From the NCBI RefSeq assembly GCF_020991065.1, contig NZ_CP087710.1, positions 3,286,001 through 3,350,000 on the forward strand: a DNA stretch of 64,000 bases, read 5' to 3'. This document shows, in pieces, positions 7,918 to 15,879 of this stretch. Position numbers and translations under genes: made by a program. Source of the DNA: Nocardioides okcheonensis. GTDB taxonomy: Bacteria > Actinomycetota > Actinomycetes > Propionibacteriales > Nocardioidaceae. A model generated the notes under the pieces. That model was not told the origin of the DNA and searched no databases. It worked only from the letters and a program-made list of their open reading frames with translations. Within the stretch, counting starts at the first letter, position 1. Each line of letters opens with the position of its first letter.

Positions 7918-8565
7918 ATGCGGATCACCAAGCACGGCCACGCCTGCGTCCGGCTCGAGCACGACGGCGCGGTGCTGGTGGTCGACCCGGGCGTGTTCAC
8001 CGACCCCGGCGTCCTCGTCGGGGCCGACGCGGTCCTCGTCACCCACGAGCACGCCGACCACGTCCACCCCGACCACCTCCGGGGCACCGACGTCCCGGTC
8101 TGGACGATCGCCGCGGTCGAGCGTCGGCTGCGCGAGGAGGCGCCCGAGGTCGCCGACCGGGTCACGGTCGTACGCCCCGGTGACCGGCTCGACGTGGTCG
8201 GCCTCGCCGTCGAGGTCGTCGGGGAGAAGCACGCGGTGATCCACCCCGACTACGACCGCTTCGACAACTCCGGCTACCTCGTCGAGGCCGGCGGGCCCGG
8301 GGGCCGCAGCGTCTACCACCCCGGTGACGCGCTGACCCCGCCCCCGCGGCCGGTCGACGTGCTGCTGGCGCCGGTCAGCGCGCCGTGGCTCAAGGTGTCC
8401 GAGGCGGTCGACTTCGTGCGCGAGGTCGGGGCACCGGTCGCGCTCGGGATCCACGACCGCGTCTACAGCGACATCGGCCTCGACATGGTCGCGGCGCACA
8501 TGGCGAACCTGCTGCCCGAGGGCCTCGCCTTCGTGCGGCGCGAGCCCGGCGAGGACGTCGACTGA
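7918..8565 (+). CDS. MBL-fold metallo-hydrolase, UlaG/L-ascorbate-lactonase-like
   Basis: 215-residue metallo-beta-lactamase-fold protein. The zinc-binding signature THEHADH is at 42-48, followed by a later histidine (EKHAVIH, about 104), the aspartate of YHPGDA (about 138) and GIHDRVYS near 180. The short UlaG-like architecture fits a small-molecule hydrolase; the substrate is unknown. The ATG at 7918 is preceded by a TACGCT box with 6 bases between. It converges on menF with a single base between the two stop codons, so no room remains for an independent terminator. Confidence 0.8.
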   Translation: MRITKHGHACVRLEHDGAVLVVDPGVFTDPGVLVGADAVLVTHEHADHVHPDHLRGTDVPVWTIAAVERRLREEAPEVADRVTVVRPGDRLDVVGLAVEVVGEKHAVIHPDYDRFDNSGYLVEAGGPGGRSVYHPGDALTPPPRPVDVLLAPVSAPWLKVSEAVDFVREVGAPVALGIHDRVYSDIGLDMVAAHMANLLPEGLAFVRREPGEDVD

Positions 8566-8566
8566 C

Positions 8567-9808
8567 TCAGCCCACCTCGAGGGCGTCGCGCACGGGGACG
8601 AACTTGGCCTGGGACTCGGCGAGCTCGGCCTCGGGGTCGGAGCTCGCGACGATGCCGCAGCCGGCGAACAGCCGCACGCCGCCGTCGACGACCATCGCCG
8701 AGCGCAGCGCGATGCCCCACTCGCCGTCGCCGGACGCGTCCATCCAGCCGACCGGGCCGGCGTAGCGGTCGCGCGGCATGCCCTCGATCTCGGCGATCAG
8801 CGCGGTCGCGGCCGGGGTCGGGGTGCCGCCGACGGCGGCCGAGGGGTGCAGCGACTCGGCGAGCTGCAGCGACGTCGCGACGTCGTGGACCACGCCGTTC
8901 ACGTCGGTCGCGAGGTGCATCACGTTGGGCAGGTGCAGCACGAACGGCGCCTCGGGGACGTTCATCGAGGAGCAGTGCGGCTCGAGGGCGTCGGCGACCG
9001 AGCGGACGGCGTACTCGTGCTCCTCGAGGTCCTTCGAGGACCGGGCGAGGGTGGCGGCGAGGGCGAGGTCGCGCTCGTCGTCGCCGGTGCGCCGGATGGT
9101 GCCGGCCAGGATGCGGGAGGTCACCAGGCCGCGCTCGCGGCGCACCAGCATCTCGGGCGTGGCGCCGAAGAGTCCGTCGACGTGGAAGGTCCAGCACATC
9201 TCGTAGTCCTCGGCGAGGCGGCGCAGCGGCCAGCGCACGTCGAGGGGCTCGTCGGTGGTGGCGATCAGGTCGCGCGCGAGGACGACCTTCTCGAGGTCGC
9301 CCGACGAGATCCGGGCGACGGCCTCGGCGACCACCGACATCCACTCCTCGCCGTTGAGCGCGCCGTCGGAGAAGGTGATGCCCGCCGGCGGGCGGGGCGC
9401 GGGTGCGGGGACGAGGTCGGGGGTCGGGACCGAGACCGTGGTGAGCCAGGTGCGGTCGCCCCGTCGTCCGACCACGACCTCCGGGATGACCAGGACGGAG
9501 TCGCCGGGCTCGTCGGCGAACGCGAAGGCGCCGAAGCAGACGGGGCCGGTGCCGGGCTCGCCGACGAGGTCGTCGACCTCGGCGCGTCCCACGGTCTCCG
9601 ACCACCACTTGACGGCGTCGCTGAAGCGGGTCGGGCCGGACGTCTCGAGCCGGGCCGCGACACCCCAGCCCACGAGGCCCTCCCCGCGACGCAGCCAGCT
9701 GACCGGCTGCTGCTCGGGCAGCAGGTCCAGGAGCGGGAGATCCGCCAGGTCCACCGGGACGGTGCGCACCACGAGCGGTGCGGTGGAGGCGGACGCAGGG
9801 GTCGTCAC
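8567..9808 (-). CDS. menF: isochorismate synthase (MenF)
   Basis: Chorismate-binding enzyme that makes isochorismate for menaquinone (or a siderophore); 413 residues. C-terminal chorismate-binding domain from about 150: SGDLEKVVLARDL, ILAGTIRRTGDDERD, SLHPSAAVGGTPTPAA, the Mg-binding IAEIEGMPRDRYAGPVGW, and GCGIVASSDPEAE near the end. GTG start at 9808, 8 bases after a TAGGCT box (9822-9817). Because menD, menC, menE and menG lie close by and no siderophore genes are seen, the menaquinone role is preferred. It is encoded on the strand opposite to the men operon. Confidence 0.92.
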   Translation of the reverse strand: MTTPASASTAPLVVRTVPVDLADLPLLDLLPEQQPVSWLRRGEGLVGWGVAARLETSGPTRFSDAVKWWSETVGRAEVDDLVGEPGTGPVCFGAFAFADEPGDSVLVIPEVVVGRRGDRTWLTTVSVPTPDLVPAPAPRPPAGITFSDGALNGEEWMSVVAEAVARISSGDLEKVVLARDLIATTDEPLDVRWPLRRLAEDYEMCWTFHVDGLFGATPEMLVRRERGLVTSRILAGTIRRTGDDERDLALAATLARSSKDLEEHEYAVRSVADALEPHCSSMNVPEAPFVLHLPNVMHLATDVNGVVHDVATSLQLAESLHPSAAVGGTPTPAATALIAEIEGMPRDRYAGPVGWMDASGDGEWGIALRSAMVVDGGVRLFAGCGIVASSDPEAELAESQAKFVPVRDALEVG

Positions 9809-9888
9809 GACCGGGAAGCCTACGCCCGACCCCGCAACCGGACGACGGGAGATCGGGCAATCGGCAAACAGGAGGTCGGCCCGTCACC

Positions 9889-9894
9889 TAGGTT
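9889..9894 (+). promoter_or_regulatory. candidate -10 box for the first ANL-like gene
   Basis: TAGGTT 35 bases before the GTG at 9930. Unlike the neighbouring leaderless starts, this transcript would have a leader carrying a GGGAGG ribosome site (9919-9924). The -35 region is unclear. Confidence 0.35.
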
Positions 9895-9929
9895 GCGCTG
9901 GGGTTAGTCGAGAGGACCGGGAGGCGTAC

Positions 9930-11108
9930 GTGCCTGTCATGGATTCGCCGCTCGCGCGGCTGGAGCGCCACGCGCGCGAACGCGCCCTCGAGGTCGCGCT
10001 CGTCGAGCGGGCCGGCGACGGCTGGTCACGCCTGACGTGGAACGAGCTGTACCGCCGGGTCATCGACGGCGCCGCCGGGATGATCGAGGCCGGGGTCAAC
10101 CCCGGGCAGGTCGTGGTGCTGCGCGTGCCGACCGGCGCCCGCCAGGTCGAGCTCGAGCTCGCGGTGCGCGTCGCGGGTGCGGTGCCGCTCCTCCTCCCCG
10201 AGCACATGGACCCCGCGGAGGTCGGCCGGCTCCTCGACGAGGTCGAGGTACGCCTGGTCGTCGTCGACCAGGAGAGCCGGCTGGCGCTGCTGCGACAGGC
10301 GGCGCTGCTCGACGCCCAGCTGTTCGAGTGCGACGACCGCTCGTGGGAGCGGCTGCGGGCGATGGGTCTCGACCGGCGCAAGCGGCAGCCCGACCTGCTG
10401 GCCTGGGTCGACCGGGCGCGCTCCGACGCGCCGTCCGGCGCGGTGCTGGGCCTGACGCGCGAGAAGAGCCACGCGTGGCTGTTCCGCCCCGAGTCCTCCG
10501 GCCTGCTGTCCGACCTCCGGCCCGACGACGTCGTGCTGCTGACGGGCGAGGCGACCGACCGCTTCACCACCGTCGTCCGCGACGCCCACCTCGGTGCCGG
10601 GTGCCTGCTGGCCTGGGTCGAGGGCCCGGACCAGCTCGAGGCCGCGCTGGCGCACGTCCGGCCGACCCACGTCCTGCTCGACCACACGGCCGCCCGGGTC
10701 CTCGAGGACCTGGTCGAGGCCGGCACCGTCGACGGCGCCCCGTGGCACGAGACGCCGCGCGAGGTCCTGGACGCCACCTCCGCGCAGGTGGCCGGCGCGA
10801 AGCTGGCGTCCCGCGCCCGCAAGCTGGCCGACGAGGTCGTCGCCCTGGCCCCGTGGTGGGGCGGGCGGCTGCGCGTCCTCGCGCTCGACGCCCGGGTCAA
10901 CCGCACGGTCAGCGCGCTCGCGACGACCTTCGGCCTCCGGATCGGGCGCGTCGCGCACCACCCGGCCGTCCGGCTCGACCTCGGTGCCGAGCACGCGGTC
11001 GTCGCGGTCCCGGCGCCGGCGGCCGTCGAGGTCGCTGCGGCGACCTCCCTGCCGCGGCGCGGCCGCGGCGGCGCCGAGCTCGACTCGGCGTTCTCGCTGA
11101 CGACCTGA
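9930..11108 (+). CDS. degenerate ANL-superfamily (acyl-CoA synthetase-like) protein A, probable pseudoenzyme
   Basis: 392 residues aligning by eye with the N-terminal domain of long-chain acyl-CoA synthetases: LTWNELYRRVIDGAAGMIEA (about 32-51), GQVVVLRVPTG, VAGAVPLLLPEHMDPAEVGR, and later HLGAGCLLAWVEGPDQLEAA plus VRPTHVLLDH. The adenylation hallmarks are missing: the place of the TSGTTGxPKG loop reads APSGAVLGLTREK, there is no YGxTE, no acidic A7 block, and no C-terminal lid domain with the catalytic lysine. It therefore looks non-catalytic. GTG 9930 is chosen from GGGAGG 5 bases upstream; ATG 9939 is possible. It is followed by a paralogue and a Roadblock-like protein. The short C-terminal DSAFSL recurs in the paralogue. 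Confidence 0.7.
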   Translation: MPVMDSPLARLERHARERALEVALVERAGDGWSRLTWNELYRRVIDGAAGMIEAGVNPGQVVVLRVPTGARQVELELAVRVAGAVPLLLPEHMDPAEVGRLLDEVEVRLVVVDQESRLALLRQAALLDAQLFECDDRSWERLRAMGLDRRKRQPDLLAWVDRARSDAPSGAVLGLTREKSHAWLFRPESSGLLSDLRPDDVVLLTGEATDRFTTVVRDAHLGAGCLLAWVEGPDQLEAALAHVRPTHVLLDHTAARVLEDLVEAGTVDGAPWHETPREVLDATSAQVAGAKLASRARKLADEVVALAPWWGGRLRVLALDARVNRTVSALATTFGLRIGRVAHHPAVRLDLGAEHAVVAVPAPAAVEVAAATSLPRRGRGGAELDSAFSLTT

Positions 11109-11209
11109 GGCCCGTCTCAGCCTCCGGACGAGCGGCACCACAGGATCCGCACGCAACATCCACGCGAAGGTAAAACGGTCTCGCGCGGCGACACCGCGTC
11201 CGAGACTTC

Positions 11210-11239
11210 TTGACAGGTCAACCAGTCCGACGGTAGGCC
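11210..11239 (+). promoter_or_regulatory. consensus-like promoter with a palindrome over the -35 box
   Basis: TTGACA (11210-11215), an 18-base spacer and TAGGCC (11234-11239), 20 bases before ATG 11260. The -35 is embedded in the dyad TTGACAGGTCAA (11210-11221; arms TTGAC and GTCAA), a possible operator. It lies in the 151-base gap between the two ANL-like genes, so protein B and the Roadblock gene may be transcribed separately from A. Confidence 0.55.
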
Positions 11240-11259
11240 GCCGAGGGGGGAGGTCCGAC

Positions 11260-12504
11260 ATGGCGTACGTGCCCGTGTCGCGTGCCGCGGCTCTGCCGAG
11301 CCGAGGCGCGGAGACCCCGCAGTCATCGCGCTGGACGGCCCTCGCGGACCACGCCCGGCAGCGCGGCGACCGGACCGCCCACCTGCTCGTGGCGGGCGAC
11401 CGGACCGCGGCGCGCTCCTGGGCGGAGAGCGCGCGGGTGGTGGAGCAGGCGGCCGCCGGCCTCGTGCGCAGCGGCCTCCGCGTCGACCAGGTCGTGGTCT
11501 CGCTGGTGCCGCCCGGCCACGGATCCCCCGAGCTCGACCTGGCCCTCCGGTCGATCGGCGCCGTCGTGGTCCACGTCGACCCGCACGCCACGGCCGAGGA
11601 CCTGGTCCGCGAGCTGACCGGCGTCGACGTACGCCTCGTGGTGGTCGAGGACGCGCACGACCTGCACCGGCTCCCCGACCTGTCCTTCCCGTCGGCCGAG
11701 CTCTTCGCGCTCGACGGGGGCCGCGGATGGGGCCGCCTCCTCCAGCTGGGTGCCGAGCGGCTGACGATGGACCCCGACGCGGTCGCTCGTGTGGACCGTT
11801 CCGTCGACCCCGAGGGCGCCCTGCCGCGCGTGCTGGGCCGCGGTCGTCCGATGGGTCGCGTGCCGGCCGAGGCGGCGCTGCCCGACGGCGTGGTCGACCC
11901 CGACGACGTCGTCCTGGTGGCGTGCGGCCCCGCCGACGCGCTGGGCCACCTGGCCGCCGACGCCCACCTCGCGGCCGGAGCGACGCTGGCCCAGCTGCCT
12001 CCCGGTGCCGACCTGCGCGCGGTGCTCGCCGAGGTCCGCCCGACCGTCCTCGTGCTGGCGGACGAGGCGACCGGGGTGCTGGTGTCGGGCCTCGACGTGG
12101 AGCCCGTCGCGCGCCCGCGCCGCGGACCGCTCCGGCGCGCCGTGCCGGCGGACGAGCGGCCGCGGCTGGGCGACCACCTGCGGCTCGTGGTGGCCTCCGG
12201 CGTCTCCGCCCGCGACCGTGCCGTGCTGGAGCGCGAGGGCGTGGAGGTGCTCGACCTCGGCGCCGTCCGGCTCGCGCCGGCCGACCTGCCGGTGCCGCCC
12301 CCGGTGGTCCTCGGCGACGCGGCTGACCTGCCGCGCCGCTCGCGCCACGAGCCGGGGGAGGACTTCCGGCTCGCCGTCGACCGGGCGCCGGCGCCCGTCG
12401 AGCCCGAGGAGTCGGCGTTCGTGCTCCCCTCGCTGCCGCTCTTCGGCGGTGAGTCGTTCCTCGACCAGCTGCTCCTCGCGCGCGCCCGCGAGGCCCAGCA
12501 GTGA
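11260..12504 (+). CDS. degenerate ANL-superfamily protein B, probable pseudoenzyme
   Basis: 414 residues, paralogous to the preceding gene. N-terminal ANL pattern: RTAARSWAESARVVEQAAAG, LVRSGLRVDQVVVSLVPPG, IGAVVVHVDPHATAEDLVRE; then DPDDVVLVACGPADALGHLA, AHLAAGATLAQLPPG, VRPTVLVLADEATG and LRLVVASGVSARDRAVLE. The ATP-binding loop, YGxTE, the A7 aspartate and the C-terminal lid are absent. A long C-terminal tail replaces them: ESAFVL followed by LPLFGGESFLDQLLLAR. ATG 11260 follows a GGGGGGAGG site. The 95-base gap to the Roadblock gene holds that gene's own ribosome site. Function unknown; a scaffolding or sensing role with the Roadblock protein is inference. Confidence 0.68.
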   Translation: MAYVPVSRAAALPSRGAETPQSSRWTALADHARQRGDRTAHLLVAGDRTAARSWAESARVVEQAAAGLVRSGLRVDQVVVSLVPPGHGSPELDLALRSIGAVVVHVDPHATAEDLVRELTGVDVRLVVVEDAHDLHRLPDLSFPSAELFALDGGRGWGRLLQLGAERLTMDPDAVARVDRSVDPEGALPRVLGRGRPMGRVPAEAALPDGVVDPDDVVLVACGPADALGHLAADAHLAAGATLAQLPPGADLRAVLAEVRPTVLVLADEATGVLVSGLDVEPVARPRRGPLRRAVPADERPRLGDHLRLVVASGVSARDRAVLEREGVEVLDLGAVRLAPADLPVPPPVVLGDAADLPRRSRHEPGEDFRLAVDRAPAPVEPEESAFVLPSLPLFGGESFLDQLLLARAREAQQ

Positions 12505-12599
12505 CCCCCGTGCGCCACCGCCTGCGCAGCAGGCGCCGCGGTGCCGCACTCCACAGCTCCCCGCCGGTCGTCGGCGGGACCAACGAGAAGGAAGACACC

Positions 12600-12962
12600 A
12601 TGAACGTTGACGTGATCCTCAAGGAGGCCGTCTCCATCGACGGCGCCGTCGCCGCGCTGCTCGTGGACTACCAGTCGGGCATGGCCCTGGGCCAGGCCGG
12701 CGACGCCACGGCCCTGAACCTCGACGTGGCCGCCGCCGGCAACACCGACGTGGTCCGCTCGAAGATGCGCACCATGGAGAGCCTGGGTCTCGACGACACC
12801 ATCGACGACATCCTCATCACCCTCGGTAAGGCCTACCACCTGATCAACCTGCCGAAGGGCCACCCGGGGCTGTTCATCTACCTGGTGCTCGACAAGAGCC
12901 GCGCGAACCTGGCGATGGCCCGGCACAAGCTCTCCACGCTCTCGACCCAGCTCGAGATCTGA
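12600..12962 (+). CDS. Roadblock/LC7 (MglB-like) domain protein
   Basis: 120 residues with the single-domain Roadblock pattern: an N-terminal helix (VDVILKEAVS), the strand pair DGAVAALLVDYQSGMAL, an alanine-rich helix after it, a long helix with VVRSKMRTMESLG, then DDILITLGKAYHLINL and GLFIYLVLDKSRANLAMARH. Such proteins dimerise and usually act as partners or activators of small GTPases (MglB/MglA) or as scaffolds; no GTPase gene is nearby. ATG 12600 is preceded by GAGAAGGAAG. It follows the two degenerate ANL genes and converges on the L,D-transpeptidase gene 16 bases away. The family call rests on pattern recognition only. Confidence 0.6.
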   Translation: MNVDVILKEAVSIDGAVAALLVDYQSGMALGQAGDATALNLDVAAAGNTDVVRSKMRTMESLGLDDTIDDILITLGKAYHLINLPKGHPGLFIYLVLDKSRANLAMARHKLSTLSTQLEI

Positions 12963-12978
12963 GCGCAGGCGGGCCGGG

Positions 12979-14004
12979 TCAGGAGCGGTAGACGATCACC
13001 GCGTCGCCGATCCTGACCCGGTCGAACAGCCACGCGACGGCCGCGCGGTCGCGGACGTTGACACACCCGTGCGAGGCCCCGGCGTAGCCGTTGGCGGCGA
13101 AGTCGGGGGAGTAGTGGACGGCCTGCCCGCCGGAGAAGAACATCGCGAACGGCATCGAGGTGCCGTAGAGGCTCGAGACGTGGTCGCGCGACTTGCGGAA
13201 GACCGAGAACGCTCCCTCGCGGGTCGGCAGCTCGTCCGACCCGAAGCGGACCTCGACCGTCTTCAGCACCACGCCGTCGACCACCCACCGCAGCGACCGC
13301 GACGTCTTGTCGACGCACATCGCCCGCCCGGTGGTGCAGCGCGGGTCGAGCGCGGGACCGGCCGGCACGATGTTGAACAGCTCGGCCCTCGTGGGCTCGC
13401 GGGTCATGTCCTTCAGGCGGGTCAGCGTCCGGCGGTCGACCTCCCCGGTGACCGGGATCCGGCGCTTGGCCTGGAACCCCTCGACCGCCCGCACGGTGGA
13501 GCGGGCGTAGCGGCCGGTCACGTCACCGTCGTACCAGCGGACCTGCTTGAGGCGCGCCTGGACCTGGCGCACCCACATGCCGCGGTCGCCGCGCTCGAGC
13601 AGCGCCCGGCCCGGCGTGTAGACGTTGTGGAGCGCGTCGGAGGTCGGCTCCGTGGTGCGGGCCACGATCCTGGTCCAGGTGCGCTCGTCGACCACGCCGT
13701 CCGCGGTCCAGCCGCGCCGGCGCTGGAAGGTCGCCACGCCGTCGCGCGTCTCGACGTCGAAGCGGCTGGTCACCACCTCCGAGTGCAGGTCGAGCTGGTG
13801 CAGCCGGCTCTGCAGCACCCGCACCCGCCACCCCGAGTCGCCCAGCCGCATCGGGGTGAAGGCTTCCGCGCGGGCGGACGTCGACGGGGCGCCGGCGCCG
13901 GCCGGGGCGACGACCAGCAGCGAGGTGCAGGCCAGCGCGAGGACGAGCGCGACCAGCGGTGCGCCGAGGCGGTGCACCGTGCGGTGCGGGTCGTGGCGTG
14001 ACAT
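12979..14004 (-). CDS. exported L,D-transpeptidase with two peptidoglycan-binding repeats
   Basis: 341 residues. Signal peptide about 1-38 (basic start, then LVALVLALACTSLLVVAPAG). Two PG_binding_1-like repeats at about 52-110 (LGDSGWRVRVLQSRLHQL, GVATFQRRRGWTADGVVD) and 138-200 (DRGMWVRQVQARLKQV, AVEGFQAKRRIPVTGEVD). A C-terminal YkuD catalytic domain ends with the H...SHGCVN motif: H297, S311, H312, catalytic C314. Probably cross-links peptidoglycan outside the membrane. ATG 14004 follows GGGGGAGGA. The promoter is probably TACACT (14053-14048). It is divergent from menG; a perfect GGGACGTCCC palindrome (14054-14063) sits between them. Confidence 0.88.
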   Translation of the reverse strand: MSRHDPHRTVHRLGAPLVALVLALACTSLLVVAPAGAGAPSTSARAEAFTPMRLGDSGWRVRVLQSRLHQLDLHSEVVTSRFDVETRDGVATFQRRRGWTADGVVDERTWTRIVARTTEPTSDALHNVYTPGRALLERGDRGMWVRQVQARLKQVRWYDGDVTGRYARSTVRAVEGFQAKRRIPVTGEVDRRTLTRLKDMTREPTRAELFNIVPAGPALDPRCTTGRAMCVDKTSRSLRWVVDGVVLKTVEVRFGSDELPTREGAFSVFRKSRDHVSSLYGTSMPFAMFFSGGQAVHYSPDFAANGYAGASHGCVNVRDRAAVAWLFDRVRIGDAVIVYRS

Positions 14005-14047
14005 GTGGGTCCTCCCCCTCGGGCCGGCTCGGGGCCGGCGGCCCTCG

Positions 14048-14108
14048 AGTGTAGGGACGTCCCACCGCGCCCCCAGGTTGCGTGCCGCTGGGACGGGACG
14101 CCTACGCT
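14048..14108. promoter_or_regulatory. divergent promoter region, L,D-transpeptidase / menG
   Basis: Minus-strand TACACT (14053-14048) serves the transpeptidase. Plus-strand TACGCT (14103-14108) ends 6 bases before GTG 14115 of menG, a leaderless arrangement. Between them is the self-complementary decamer GGGACGTCCC (14054-14063), a possible operator. -35 boxes are not obvious. Confidence 0.45.
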
Positions 14109-14114
14109 CGGCGC

Positions 14115-14804
14115 GTGGCCCGCGCTGACCTGGACAAGCAACCGACCGACGTCCGACGCATGTTCGACACCGTGGCCAGGCGCTACGACCTCACCAACGA
14201 CCTGATGACCGCCGGCATCCAGCGCAGCTGGCGTCGCTCGATGGTGGCGGCGGTCGGTGCCCGTCGCGGCGACCTGGTCCTCGACCTCGCAGCCGGCACC
14301 GGCTGCTCCAGCGAGCCGTTCCACGCGGTCGGCGCCACCGCCGTGCCGTGCGACTTCTCCGTCGGGATGCTGCAGCAGGGGAAGAAGGACCGGCCCTCGC
14401 TGCCGTTCGTCGCCGGCGACGGCACGCGGCTCCCGTTCCTCGACGACACCTTCGACGCGGTGACGATCTCCTACGGCCTGCGCAACTTCGTCGACCCGGT
14501 GAAGGGGCTGCGCGAGATGCGCCGGGTCACGCGACCCGGGGGGCGGCTCGTCGTCTGCGAGTTCAGCACCCCGACCAACGGGGCGTTCCGCAGCCTCTAC
14601 ATGGACGGCTTCATGCGCGCGCTGCCGGCGATCGCGTCGGTCACCGCCTCGGCGAGCGACGCCTACGTCTACCTGGCCGAGTCGATCCGCGCCTGGCCCG
14701 ACCAGGCCGGCCTGGCCGCGATGCTTGCCGAGGCGGGCTGGCAGGCGCCAGAGTGGCGCAACCTGACGGGCGGCATCGTCGCCCTGCACCGCGCCACCGC
14801 CTGA
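14115..14804 (+). CDS. menG: demethylmenaquinone methyltransferase (MenG/UbiE)
   Basis: SAM-dependent methyltransferase that carries out the last step of menaquinone synthesis; 229 residues. Typical blocks: [14 protein letters not shown] (16-29), motif [16 protein letters not shown] (about 55-69), [24 protein letters not shown] and [14 protein letters not shown]. The GTG at 14115 is 6 bases after a TACGCT box and without a ribosome site. It precedes an unknown membrane gene and then nuoA, placing quinone methylation beside the complex that reduces menaquinone. Confidence 0.92.
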   Translation: MARADLDKQPTDVRRMFDTVARRYDLTNDLMTAGIQRSWRRSMVAAVGARRGDLVLDLAAGTGCSSEPFHAVGATAVPCDFSVGMLQQGKKDRPSLPFVAGDGTRLPFLDDTFDAVTISYGLRNFVDPVKGLREMRRVTRPGGRLVVCEFSTPTNGAFRSLYMDGFMRALPAIASVTASASDAYVYLAESIRAWPDQAGLAAMLAEAGWQAPEWRNLTGGIVALHRATA

Positions 14805-14818
14805 GAGGGGCCACGGGG

Positions 14819-15709
14819 ATGACCGACGCCGGGGGAGTCGTCCGCACCACGCACGAGCTGACGGCCGACGACCAGCGGGCGCTGGTGTCGCAGTGCACGC
14901 GGTGCCTCGTCCGAGACATGGCGTGGTGGGCGGTGCCGGCTGCGGTGGCCGGGGTCGGCACCGGAGTGGCCCTCGACCGGGGCGCCGTCCTCTCGGCGCT
15001 GCTCGTGGTCGTGCTCGTCGTCGTCCAGGTCGTCCAGCTGCGCCGCCAGCTGCGCGCCCTCCACCCGGTCGGCTCGGTCGTGGAGACCGTCGTCGGCCCG
15101 CACCGCCTGACCCAGGTCCAGGGTGCGATCGCGCTGCCGCAGGTCACCGGCGTGCGGCGGGAGGGCGCGATGGTCCGGATCGACCTCGGCCGGGACCACT
15201 CGCACCTCCTGCCCGAGCACGCGGACGTCCACCTGCTCCGCAGCCGTGCGGGCGTGCCGGCGCCGACGCCGGAGGGCCCCGGCGTGGTCGTCGTCCCGCC
15301 CGGCCTCGGGCGTCGTGCGGCCGCCCGGATCGTCGCCCGTCGGCTCTGGCGCGACGTCGACTCGTGGACGGCCGGGCTGGCGGTCGTCGCGATGGCGCTC
15401 CTGGGCGCGTGGGCGGTGGCCGCGACCGTGCTCGTCGCGCACGTGGGCGGGCTGCTCGTGCAGGCGTCGGCGAGCCGCCGCGAGTTCGACCGCGCGTTCC
15501 CGCCGGGCATCCCCGTCGAGGCCGAGTGGCGGGGGACCGAGCTGCTGGTGCGCAGCGAGCAGGGTGAGGCCACGGTCCCGGTGGGGCCGGTGGTGGCGCT
15601 GCGCGGGCGCGGCGACCTCGTCGTGGCGCACCGGCCGGGCGGGGGAGTGCTGCCGCTGCCGTCGGTGGTCGTCACCGACGCCTCGCGCAGCGCCCTGCTG
15701 GCGAATTAA
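14819..15709 (+). CDS. membrane protein with a duplicated TM-hairpin plus YcxB-like unit
   Basis: 296 residues, not assigned to a characterised family. The layout repeats twice: a pair of membrane helices (about 36-75, WWAVPAAVAGVGTGVALD and LSALLVVVLVVVQVVQL) followed by a soluble beta domain (ETVVGPHRLTQVQG, GAMVRIDLG), then a second helix pair (about 183-215) and a second beta domain (VEAEWRGTELLVRS, VVALRGRGDLVV) resembling the YcxB-like domain. ATG 14819 follows GAGAGGGG, 14 bases after the menG stop, so it is probably co-transcribed with menG. Function unknown. Confidence 0.6.
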   Translation: MTDAGGVVRTTHELTADDQRALVSQCTRCLVRDMAWWAVPAAVAGVGTGVALDRGAVLSALLVVVLVVVQVVQLRRQLRALHPVGSVVETVVGPHRLTQVQGAIALPQVTGVRREGAMVRIDLGRDHSHLLPEHADVHLLRSRAGVPAPTPEGPGVVVVPPGLGRRAAARIVARRLWRDVDSWTAGLAVVAMALLGAWAVAATVLVAHVGGLLVQASASRREFDRAFPPGIPVEAEWRGTELLVRSEQGEATVPVGPVVALRGRGDLVVAHRPGGGVLPLPSVVVTDASRSALLAN

Positions 15710-15770
15710 CACACGTCACTCTTGTCTAAATCCGCAGGTCAGGACACGTGAGCCAGGTCACCACCCCGAC

Positions 15771-15830
15771 GTGACGCACGCCGCACCGGAGTCCTAGACT
15801 GTGGCACGCGCCACTCGTGAAGACATTCAC
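15771..15830 (+). promoter_or_regulatory. nuo operon promoter and leader with two adjacent dyads
   Basis: A likely -10 TAGACT (15795-15800) with GTGACG 18 bases upstream (15771-15776). Immediately downstream lie two perfect 5-4-5 dyads: GTGGCACGCGCCAC (15801-15814) and GTGAAGACATTCAC (15817-15830). The first covers the expected transcription start. The rest of the leader up to ATG 15880 carries GGAAGGGAAG as ribosome site. The 170-base gap 15710-15879 shows nothing else I can name. Confidence 0.45.
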
Positions 15831-15879
15831 AAGGTCACATGTCCACCCGGTCATGGGCGCAGGCACCGGAAGGGAAGCG

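Noticed and set aside
9930..12504. ANL-like genes A and B as broken menE copies (pseudogenes)
   Set aside because: Both are full-length open frames with good ribosome sites or promoter and parallel domain losses, which argues for functional non-catalytic proteins.
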